Of a stretch of DNA of 64,000 nucleotides, positions 54,701 to 61,704 are shown piece after piece. The notes under the pieces were generated by a model, which worked only from the letters and a program-made list of their open reading frames with translations, was not told the DNA's origin and made no database searches. The DNA comes from Spirochaetia bacterium. GTDB lineage: Bacteria > Spirochaetota > Spirochaetia > Treponematales > Treponemataceae. The number at the start of each line of letters is the position of its first letter. The first letter of the stretch is position 1. The stretch spans positions 1 through 64,000 of the forward strand of contig CAAGIR010000234.1 of assembly GCA_900769975.1 (NCBI GenBank). The letters are read 5' to 3'. The position numbers and the translations under genes were made by a program.

Positions 54701-54770
54701 CGAAGAATTTGCTAATTCAGATAAATTTGTACTTTTCAAAAATGTATTCGAAAAATTAGGTTTGAACTAA
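51711..54770 (+). CDS. Large acidic repeat protein (FapA-unrelated, treponemal)
   Basis: A 1019-residue, extremely Asp/Glu/Ser/Thr-rich protein with no signal peptide or membrane helix. The N-terminal third has repeated SLDDFMD-type motifs (EISLDDFMDEGF, ELSLDDFMDGDF, EVSLDDFGDIFD, EIDLSDFGID). A short coiled coil is at about 427-460 (LQQIMAELTNLKNDINTLKS). Next come twelve 18-residue repeats (coded by 53274-53921). A globular-looking C-terminal end (DLMQDVKSLLVYMDQLLEDLPEEKIEEF) looks conserved. Start ATG 51711 has AGAGGA. Function unknown; likely cytoplasmic scaffold. Confidence 0.8.
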   Translation: MNLSEENTKELESYGVWVKNTSNENSTSSENVNSQSEKDLLSYIDNAADNIDLPDFDTTDFSDMFKDDAQFSTTDSQNDDFTSGLDSTLSTDELSNITDFADVSIEEAVNPEDNITESFTDETDKTDADTQPEENIIEENSFEIEDITDFDADLSSIDDEVQIPEEEISETEMINDDDSETISFDNEEEISLDDFMDEGFSDESVAAGNNGYEPGKEKPAVSLPTESHEGSDTEELSLDDFMDGDFEMAPQEVQSTKEEIVEEEPPLDMELSFDDSVENVETEENISVETYEDFDEDSVAVETEEVSLDDFGDIFDAPAEDNNDKDSSIKSKSISMNETEEIDLSDFGIDADAEETPINQDVEEAKKKDVVVDYDLFVGDENTSTAPIVNEIKSVEKQEFEKNETESIENKNTASVDNSILQQIMAELTNLKNDINTLKSNIEEIKAEEASVKEEVQPAEELIPEETKDEGGFFSGLDDDDTIALSFDELDNIMNTADFSGQSDETSETEEPETSTESVIEDDAPLSDETVLTEEPVLQDDAPLSDETVLTEEPVLEDDAPLSDETVLTEEPVLQDDAPLADETVLTEEPVLEDDAPLADETVLTEEPVLEDDAPLSDETVLTEEPVLQDDAPLSDETVLTEEPVLEDDTPLSDETVLTEEPVLEDDAPLSDETVLTEETVLQDDAPLSDETVLTEEPVLQDDAPLSDESVLTEEPVLQDDAPLSDETVLSENTVLEDDFDTISEDLEFDYQNENLEEPEMDNLAEINLDEDFEENDIIEEDLPDEISIPKEDIFVESNSHDFMDSVNNTPVEMQETLEDETLSDENPLSSESIDDDIPTVEKLLENQDAASILESDNEAFEKDLQEQQNTIFEENPVISESEETSEDDFLDIANTAIFDEEPVIEETSVDLEQEDKTEEPVFDIFDNADTTEAPSETISDEIIIEETTPSVSEESEVKITEKTENQKPLSSDLMQDVKSLLVYMDQLLEDLPEEKIEEFANSDKFVLFKNVFEKLGLN
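53274..53921 (+). repeat. Twelve in-frame 54-bp tandem repeats
   Basis: Twelve consecutive 54-bp units encode DDAPLSDETVLTEEPVL(Q/E) with few changes (Ala for Ser in units 4 and 5, Thr for Ala in unit 8, SENTVLE in unit 12). DNA identity between units is very high, so copy number is likely to vary by recombination or slippage. Confidence 0.95.
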
Positions 54771-54771
54771 A

Positions 54772-55590
54772 ATGGGACTTCTAAATAAGGCGAATGATTT
54801 ATTGACAAACGAAACTCTTTGTAACTCAAAAAATGACGATACTGTGAATGAAAATAAATCTTTCGCTTTTTCAGATTTTCTTCAAAAATATAATATTTTT
54901 TCTTTTGCAATATGTCAGTTAGTAGATAATTATTTTTTGATAAAAGACAGCCTTGGTTTTGACGGAAAAACTATATCACATTTTAAAATTTCCGATGCAG
55001 AATGTGACTCTCTTTTTAATGCAAATAACACCTTTTCAACTATTAATATTGCGGGTTATCCTTTTTTGAATGTCATTTTTTCGGAAGATGTTAAGAAAAA
55101 AAACAAAACTTTTTCATTTTGTAAAATCAGCAGTAACTTTTTGATGATATGCAACAGTGAAATATCTGCTGATTTACTTTCTGATTTTCTTACTACCGAT
55201 AATAAACAGAATATTGATTTTGAACGTATAAATCAAAATATTTTACAAAATAATAACTGTATGACAGTACAAATAAATTTTCAGGAAGCAATTGAAACTT
55301 TTTTTTGTTCATCGTCAGATAAACAGATTACAAAGCAGCAGTTTTCTTCTTCTATATTTACAGAAATTTGTAATAGATTTTTGTACTGGTACGACAATAA
55401 AGATTTTTGCAAACAGTTTGATGATTATACTTTAAAGTTAGTTTTTTTTACAAAAGAAACAATTCCATCTGAACTTTTAATAAACCACATAATTTATAAT
55501 CTTAAAGATGTGTTGGAAAATTCCGCAGAAATAATTGACATTCAGATAAATTACACTAATAATCTTTCAGAAATTCAAGATTTTTTTTAA
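54772..55590 (+). CDS. Unknown protein in the acidic-repeat/MAF operon
   Basis: 272 residues, no membrane segment, no family recognised. It begins MGLLNKANDLLTNET, followed by an acidic, Asn/Phe-rich domain with alternating strands (FSFAICQLVDNYFLIKDSLGFDGKTISHFK, FSFCKISSNFLMICNSEISADLLSDF). This is reminiscent of small GAF/PAS or roadblock folds, though I cannot name one. It begins one base after the large acidic repeat gene and lacks its own ribosome binding site, suggesting translational coupling. Confidence 0.6.
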   Translation: MGLLNKANDLLTNETLCNSKNDDTVNENKSFAFSDFLQKYNIFSFAICQLVDNYFLIKDSLGFDGKTISHFKISDAECDSLFNANNTFSTINIAGYPFLNVIFSEDVKKKNKTFSFCKISSNFLMICNSEISADLLSDFLTTDNKQNIDFERINQNILQNNNCMTVQINFQEAIETFFCSSSDKQITKQQFSSSIFTEICNRFLYWYDNKDFCKQFDDYTLKLVFFTKETIPSELLINHIIYNLKDVLENSAEIIDIQINYTNNLSEIQDFF

Positions 55591-55602
55591 GGCAGGATAA
55601 TT

Positions 55603-57105
55603 TTGGAAGCTGTTTTTCAAAATTGTAAAAATGGAGAAAAAACTGTAGTTTTAAACGGTTTTTTATATCATTCTGCATACAATCCCACAAAAGAAGCAGA
55701 ACGTTTTGTTCAAAACCTTACACCACCCTTTTTGCCCGAAATTATTTTTATAACAGAACCTGGTTTATCTTATTGTGCCTCATTTCTAAAAGCAAAATTT
55801 CCTGAAACTAAAATTGTCGCAGTCAGATTTTCCAGCATTTTTTCAGATTACGATTGTTATTTTGATGAAATCATTAATTTTTATGAATTTGATTTTAATC
55901 AGGAACATATTGAAAATTTTCTGTTTAACAAATATGGTGAAATATCAATACTATTATCTTTTTTTTGTTCGTGGACTTTAAGTCCGAAAGTCTTTCTGCA
56001 AATGGAACAACTTTTTTGGAACTGCATTAAAAATATTACCGAAAAAGCTAAAACTTTGTTAATTACAAGACAGTTTTTTGAAACAAAATGGTTTAAAAAT
56101 TCGTTAAACTTTTTTAAATACATAAATAATCCTATAAAATTATCAAAAAAAATCGATATTCCTGTGTGTATAATCGCTTCTGGTCCTAGTTTACAAAAAG
56201 CTGCTTCAATTTTACAAAAAAATCAAAATAACTTTTTCATAATTGCATTATCTTCATCGATAACTTTCTGCCTTGAAAATAATATCATTCCAGATTTGTG
56301 CATTTCTACAGACGGAGGATATTGGGCGGGAGAACATTTAAAAAAACTCGCCATAAACAACACGAAACGTAAAATAAATAAAAATCTTGTACTTGCAATT
56401 ACTCCAGAAAGTTACTGTAAAAAAAGTATCCTTCATTCAATTGAGATTTTACCATTAAATTACGAAGACGGCATTTCTTCCAAACTTTCAAATCAATCAA
56501 ATTTATCATTTTTTACAGCTAAAAGAAATGGAACTGTCAGCGGAACTGCCGTGCAATTTGCACTTCAATATTCTTCAAAAGAAATTTTCTTTTTTGGCTT
56601 AGATTTAGCTTGCAATAACGGGTATCAGCATGCAAATCCAAATGAACTTCAAACAAATTCACACATTTTTGATTATAAAATTAATTCCTTAGAAAAAAAA
56701 GTATCTCTTTCTCAATTTTCTTCAGCAAGCCTAAAAATTTATGAAAACTGGTTTTCCTCTTTTAACATTTTCAACAGAAATATTTTCAGAATCATTGATG
56801 AAAATGATGCAAAAAATAAACTGGGACAAATAAAAGACATTTCAGTTGAAAATTTTAAATCCATTTGTGAAAATTTACAGAAAATTGAACAAAAAGAATC
56901 TTTTTTCGAAAAACAAAATGTAACTGTAAATAAAGAAACTATTGTTAATGAACTTAAAACCATCTTTTTCAATGATGACGTAAAAAAACAGTTTTATCCA
57001 TTGGATTTTATTTTATATAAACATACAAATAATACTGAAATTCTAAATAAAATCGAAAAAAAACATAAAGAACTGTATGATAAAGCCGTTAAAATGTTTG
57101 AATAA
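55603..57105 (+). CDS. MAF_flag10/DUF115 family protein, paralogue 1
   Basis: 500-residue protein of the motility-accessory-factor/6-hydroxymethylpterin pyrophosphokinase-like fold (PF01973 type). The core near 195 reads IASGPSLQKAASILQ, then STDGGYW and FFGLDLACNNGYQH. Family members in some bacteria take part in flagellin glycosylation with nonulosonic acids. Start is TTG with AGGAT upstream; its N-terminus differs from paralogue 2. Role here is inferred as motility or surface glycosylation, not proven. Confidence 0.78.
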   Translation: MEAVFQNCKNGEKTVVLNGFLYHSAYNPTKEAERFVQNLTPPFLPEIIFITEPGLSYCASFLKAKFPETKIVAVRFSSIFSDYDCYFDEIINFYEFDFNQEHIENFLFNKYGEISILLSFFCSWTLSPKVFLQMEQLFWNCIKNITEKAKTLLITRQFFETKWFKNSLNFFKYINNPIKLSKKIDIPVCIIASGPSLQKAASILQKNQNNFFIIALSSSITFCLENNIIPDLCISTDGGYWAGEHLKKLAINNTKRKINKNLVLAITPESYCKKSILHSIEILPLNYEDGISSKLSNQSNLSFFTAKRNGTVSGTAVQFALQYSSKEIFFFGLDLACNNGYQHANPNELQTNSHIFDYKINSLEKKVSLSQFSSASLKIYENWFSSFNIFNRNIFRIIDENDAKNKLGQIKDISVENFKSICENLQKIEQKESFFEKQNVTVNKETIVNELKTIFFNDDVKKQFYPLDFILYKHTNNTEILNKIEKKHKELYDKAVKMFE

Positions 57106-57163
57106 AAAATGACAAAAAAAAGTGTTCGCAAGGGCATAAATGCAATTATCATAAGGAAAAATA

Positions 57164-58675
57164 ATGTTTGAAAAATCAATTTATAACAAAGTTGACATGG
57201 CCAAAAACGGTCAGTTAATTCCTGTTTTACAAAATAACCGTACTGTTGAATCAAGATACAATCCTCAAATTGAAGCACAAAGAATTATTGACTCCCTTGA
57301 TAATGAATACAAATTTTTTATTCTGATTGGAATTGGCTCAGGCATTCTTTTACAAAATCTTCTAAAAAATTTTCCGCAAGCCATTTTCATCTGTATGGAA
57401 CTTTCTCAAGATGATCTTGATTTTCTAACTTTTTCAGAAAATAATCTTGAACTATCAAAAATTTACAAAAATCCTCAGATTATTTTATGTACTTTGAATG
57501 AAATTCAAAAAGTTTTGCTTGAAAATTATCTTCCAGTAAAATACGGTGACTTAAAAATTATAGAACAACGTGGATGGATAAATGAAAATCATGACTATCT
57601 TCCACAAATTTATGAAAACATTCAAAAAGCAATCAACATAATATCAGCAGATTATTCCACCCAAGCACATTTTGGAAAAATATGGATTAATAATATTATG
57701 AATAATCTGAAACTTATTAATCAACAAAAAAAAATTACAATAAAAACAAATACTTCCAAAACCGCCGCAGTTATCGCCGCAGGCCCGTCTCTCGACAAAA
57801 CACTTAATACTCTTATAAATCATCCTGATGATTATTTTATAATTGCAACTGACACAGCATATCAAACTTTGATAAAAAATAAAATTAAACCTCATATTGT
57901 AGTTTCTTTAGACGGTCAGATTATTTCAAAATATCATTTTATGCACAAAGAAATACATAAAGATACGGTTTTTCTTTTTGATTTAACTGCAAATTATAAC
58001 AGCGTAAAATATTTGACATCAAAAAAAGTACAAATTTCTTTTTTTCAAAGCGGACATCCTTTTTGTAAATTTGCACAGCAGTTTTCGAATGTTCAATTTA
58101 CCAGCCTTTTTGCTGGTTCTGGTACTGTTACGATAGCCGCAACTGATTTTGCAATTATGGCAGGATTCAAAAAAATTGAAGTATTTGGTGCAGATTTTTC
58201 TTATCATCATGGAAAAACATACACAAAAGGAACGTATCTGGATATTCTTTATAATTCCAAATCAAACAGACTTTCAGGCACAGAATTTCTTTATGACAAG
58301 CTTATGTTCAGGACAAATCTGAACAAAGCTGATGAAGCGCAAAACGAAAATAATTCCACTGTACACTACACTACAAAAATTTTAGAAGCCTACAAACAGT
58401 CTTTTGAACATTTTGTTATCCAAAACGGCTTTACCTTGCATAAAGAAAACTACTGCTATTTTTTGGAAAATAAAAACAACCACAATAATTATGATTTTGG
58501 TAAAATAAATTTCAACTATGAAAGTTTTTGTAATTTCTTAAAGCAATGCAATCCCAAATCAATAGAAATTCCATTATTACCTTTAGCAGCATGGATCAAA
58601 ACAAACTACAAAAAAAATGATTTTAATGAAATTCTAAATATTGCACACTCTTACATTGTGAGTTATAATATATAA
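57164..58675 (+). CDS. MAF_flag10/DUF115 family protein, paralogue 2
   Basis: 503 residues, same family as the upstream gene. The N-terminal part (SRYNPQIEAQRIIDSL, FFILIGIGSGILLQNLL) precedes the core near 207 (AAGPSLDKTLNTL), VVSLDGQ and the C-terminal signature AGSGTVTIAATDFAIMAGFKKIEVFGADFSYHHGKTYTKG, a closer match to MAF than paralogue 1. AAGGA precedes the ATG. Two adjacent paralogues suggest sequential or heteromeric action on one glycan or carrier; that is inference. Confidence 0.8.
   Translation: MFEKSIYNKVDMAKNGQLIPVLQNNRTVESRYNPQIEAQRIIDSLDNEYKFFILIGIGSGILLQNLLKNFPQAIFICMELSQDDLDFLTFSENNLELSKIYKNPQIILCTLNEIQKVLLENYLPVKYGDLKIIEQRGWINENHDYLPQIYENIQKAINIISADYSTQAHFGKIWINNIMNNLKLINQQKKITIKTNTSKTAAVIAAGPSLDKTLNTLINHPDDYFIIATDTAYQTLIKNKIKPHIVVSLDGQIISKYHFMHKEIHKDTVFLFDLTANYNSVKYLTSKKVQISFFQSGHPFCKFAQQFSNVQFTSLFAGSGTVTIAATDFAIMAGFKKIEVFGADFSYHHGKTYTKGTYLDILYNSKSNRLSGTEFLYDKLMFRTNLNKADEAQNENNSTVHYTTKILEAYKQSFEHFVIQNGFTLHKENYCYFLENKNNHNNYDFGKINFNYESFCNFLKQCNPKSIEIPLLPLAAWIKTNYKKNDFNEILNIAHSYIVSYNI
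58641..58669 (+). promoter_or_regulatory. Internal promoter, predicted near-leaderless start
   Basis: TTGCAC (58641-58646), 17-bp spacer and perfect TATAAT (58664-58669), inside the end of the second MAF gene. The expected start near 58676 is two bases before ATG 58678; no Shine-Dalgarno is present. Confidence 0.6.
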
Positions 58676-58677
58676 AT

Positions 58678-60072
58678 ATGAAAAACAAATTTATAATTTT
58701 TTATACTGTTTTCGCAGCAGCAATATTTACATTTTCTATTGCATTTTTTGGCGTTAATATTTATAAAGAGTATTCGCAAGGCCACGCAAGAGTTAATCAA
58801 AGATACAACAAACTCATTGAAGATTTAAGTTTATATAATTCTGTAGACAGACAAATATCACAAAACTCTTTAGAAAATATAAAAAATATAATCGGCGATT
58901 TTAATGATTTTTCTTTCATTCAAATTAATTTAGATAATTCAGAAATTTTAAAATATCCCAAAGATGCTTCAGCAGAATTAACTGTTTCAAATCTTACAAA
59001 AACATTTAATACTCCGCTGCAAACGCAAAACGGTCAGATTAATATTTTATGCAATATTTACATTTTACGGCCGTCTTCCATATATTATTATGCAAAAATT
59101 TCATTTTTCATCATTCTGATAGTTACAATCATTACAATTATTTTGATTTTCTATTTAAATTCCCTCGAAAATCATACTATTTCAGAAAAAGAAGAAATTT
59201 ATACTGATTTAGAAGATGAAGACATTCCAAAAATTGAAACAGAAATTGAAGAAAAAACCCAAATTATATCAAAAACAAACGATAATGCGGATTTACATTT
59301 ACAGGAAACAGATGAGTCTGCAGTTTCTGAAAATACCTCAGTTACTCTAGAAACACCAAATGCAACACCAAATGATACATCAGGTATACAATCAGACAAA
59401 AATGATGAAATTGAACAAATTTCTGATGAAAAATTGCAAAAAGAAGATGAACAAATTCCAGAAATTGAACAAACAAAATCCGCCCCCGCAGATTCTCCAG
59501 ATGTGAACAAACAGGAAAAAGTTGAATTACCTGATTTTGAATCACCTGTAGAAATACAGCCTGCTGATATTTCTGAAAATCCTACAGGTTTATTTAACCC
59601 GCTTACAGGATTTGGCTGGGAATCTTATTTAGAAACAAGACTTGAAAATGAAATAAACAGAGCGATCTCATCAGAAATTGATCTTACAGTATTTTTATTT
59701 CAATTACCTTCAATTAACCGTAACAGTGAAGAAATGAAAAAAGTCTGTGATTATCTCACATTACAATTTCAATTTAAAGATTTACTTTTTGAATATGAAG
59801 AAAATTGTCTTGTTGCCATAAAAATCAGCATGAACCTTGACGAAGCATTAAATTTTGCAGATAAAATTCATTGTGAACTTTCAGAAATGCTAGACAATAC
59901 ACCTTGTTACATTGGTATTTCTACAAGAAGCATTAGAATGGTAACTGCAGAACGTTTACTCCACGAAGCACGTGCAGCACTAGAACACGCAAAAGAAGAT
60001 GAAAGTTCACCAATCATTGCTTTTAGAGTTGATGCAGAAAAATACAGGCAGTATCTGGAACAAAATCAATAA
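58678..60072 (+). CDS. Membrane protein with degenerate GGDEF-like domain
   Basis: 464 residues with two membrane helices (about 5-26 and 135-159) around a ~100-residue periplasmic domain. An acidic, Pro/Thr-rich disordered linker (about 165-300) follows, then a C-terminal domain with GGDEF-fold marks: LTGFGWESYLETRLENEINRA and GISTRSIRMVTAERLLHEARAALEHAK. The active-site loop reads LLFEYEENCL where RYGGDEFA is expected, so diguanylate cyclase activity is unlikely. It may sense c-di-GMP or be structural; inferred by eye. Confidence 0.65.
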   Translation: MKNKFIIFYTVFAAAIFTFSIAFFGVNIYKEYSQGHARVNQRYNKLIEDLSLYNSVDRQISQNSLENIKNIIGDFNDFSFIQINLDNSEILKYPKDASAELTVSNLTKTFNTPLQTQNGQINILCNIYILRPSSIYYYAKISFFIILIVTIITIILIFYLNSLENHTISEKEEIYTDLEDEDIPKIETEIEEKTQIISKTNDNADLHLQETDESAVSENTSVTLETPNATPNDTSGIQSDKNDEIEQISDEKLQKEDEQIPEIEQTKSAPADSPDVNKQEKVELPDFESPVEIQPADISENPTGLFNPLTGFGWESYLETRLENEINRAISSEIDLTVFLFQLPSINRNSEEMKKVCDYLTLQFQFKDLLFEYEENCLVAIKISMNLDEALNFADKIHCELSEMLDNTPCYIGISTRSIRMVTAERLLHEARAALEHAKEDESSPIIAFRVDAEKYRQYLEQNQ

Positions 60073-60083
60073 TCATTAAATTA

Positions 60084-60797
60084 TTAATTTGTTGAATCTT
60101 CAACTTCAGAATTCTGTTCCTGCTGTATTTTATCTTTAGTTTTTTCTTCAGAATTCTGTTTCTTCTCTGGTTCTCCATCAGTTTTGTCTTCAGATTTATC
60201 ATTTTCTTTGTAAGAATTGATTGTTGTTTCAAAAGTTTTTAAATTTTTATTGTTTTCAAAGTTTTTTTCGATTTTTGTATACAATTCATTAACTCTATCA
60301 ACATTTTCTTTATAAATTTCTTCAGAAGACAACAAGATCGCCAGTGTATTTTCCAGATATTTTTCATTTTCACTTTCTATTGCAAGCAATTCGTCATATA
60401 AAGCTAATGCTTTTTTTACATCGCCCTGCATTGAATAAATATATGCCAGACTCGCCTTTAATGTATTATTATCCTTATCCCTTTCAAGAAGTTTTTCATA
60501 CATTGTTAAAGCATTATTCCAGTCAGACAACAAAGCGTAACATTTTGCCATTTTATAATACGACTGCCAGTATAAGTTTTTGTTTTCCATCGAAAGTGTA
60601 TAATACTTTATGGCATTTTTATAATCTTCCAGTTTAAAATACGTATCAGCGATGTTTGAATATTCAACATACAGATTTTCTATGATGACTGCACTTTCAC
60701 CTGGTATGGGCACAGGTTTAGAGACACATCCAACAGTGAATAGGATTATTGAGCAAAAACATATTTTAAGACAGCAGGTAATAATTTTATTTTTCAT
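60084..60797 (-). CDS. Tetratricopeptide-repeat lipoprotein
   Basis: 237 residues with lipoprotein signal (lipobox FTVGC, Cys near 24). About five TPR-like helical pairs follow (NIADTYFKLEDYKNAIKYYTLSM, YKMAKCYALLSDWNNALTMYEKLLERD, ASLAYIYSMQGDVKKALALYDELLAIE), then a Lys/Glu-rich C-terminal tail. Probably an outer-envelope scaffold or secretion-linked lipoprotein. Its start lies just after the upstream lipoprotein gene stop. It converges on the GGDEF-like gene with 11 bases between stops. Confidence 0.78.
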   Translation of the reverse strand: MKNKIITCCLKICFCSIILFTVGCVSKPVPIPGESAVIIENLYVEYSNIADTYFKLEDYKNAIKYYTLSMENKNLYWQSYYKMAKCYALLSDWNNALTMYEKLLERDKDNNTLKASLAYIYSMQGDVKKALALYDELLAIESENEKYLENTLAILLSSEEIYKENVDRVNELYTKIEKNFENNKNLKTFETTINSYKENDKSEDKTDGEPEKKQNSEEKTKDKIQQEQNSEVEDSTN

Positions 60798-60798
60798 T

Positions 60799-61704
60799 TT
60801 ATAAAACTAATAATTTATAAAGTTGTTCCTTATCCAGTTTTATACCATTTATTTCAAGAATATCAGTTCCAATAACAATACTTTGTGAATTTGTCAAACC
60901 GAATGCAAGCGTGAGTAAAGTTTTTCCAGCTTTCAGGAATTTTTCATTTAAAAAATCAAAATGAAGATTTAAAATATATTGATTTTCATGATTAACATCC
61001 TGTATAAAAGCACCTTTTACCGATTTTAGTTTCAAATCAAGCTTTACACCAGTAAGTATAGTTAAAAACGACTGAGGTTTATTTGCGAAAAATCTAATTT
61101 CATTATCAGAACCAGTAAGATATTCGGTAAGTTCTTCATCTATTAATGTGTCTAATTGATTATTTTCAACAGGAAGATTTACAAGTGTATCATATCTTAC
61201 AATCATATCCTGAACATTTCGTCCGATACATGCAATTTTATTCGATGGAAAAGCCATGTCGAGATTAATTTTTTCATTTGAAATATTGTAAAGCTTATAT
61301 TCCAGCTGATTTTCACCTGACTTAACAGATTTACTTGTCCATCCATTTTTCTTTGATAAAACTTTCGACATCATATTAACAGGTATATTACCTTCCAAAA
61401 CACTTTGAAATTCCATTTGATTTTTTGAACGGTTAATACCACAATATACTTTGTTTATTTTTTCACAGATTAATTTTACATTTGAATCGGAAATACCAGG
61501 AACATTGTTCTTTATAATTCTTTCGATTATTTTTGGATCTGCTGATGACGGAAGTGCAATATAAAAAGCGCTTTTATCATCGAGCAGTTCTATAGCGTTT
61601 ACTTCTCTTGCAGCAGGAACAGATTTACAGCCCGCGGCAAGAAAAAGTATTACAGCTAATGGAAAAAACAAAAAGTAACTGTTTATTCTATTATGCTTTT
61701 TCAA
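60799..61704 (-). CDS. Lipoprotein of unknown function downstream of ileS
   Basis: 301 residues: a signal peptide (KKHNRINSYFLFFPLAVILFLAAGC) with lipobox LAAGC and predicted lipidated Cys at about residue 26, then a beta-rich body without a recognised domain. The start is TTG at 61702-61704, eight bases after GGAG and overlapping the end of ileS by 14 bases in another frame; a longer frame to 61842 would run through ileS. It is probably co-transcribed with ileS and the TPR lipoprotein gene. Confidence 0.78.
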   Translation of the reverse strand: MKKHNRINSYFLFFPLAVILFLAAGCKSVPAAREVNAIELLDDKSAFYIALPSSADPKIIERIIKNNVPGISDSNVKLICEKINKVYCGINRSKNQMEFQSVLEGNIPVNMMSKVLSKKNGWTSKSVKSGENQLEYKLYNISNEKINLDMAFPSNKIACIGRNVQDMIVRYDTLVNLPVENNQLDTLIDEELTEYLTGSDNEIRFFANKPQSFLTILTGVKLDLKLKSVKGAFIQDVNHENQYILNLHFDFLNEKFLKAGKTLLTLAFGLTNSQSIVIGTDILEINGIKLDKEQLYKLLVL

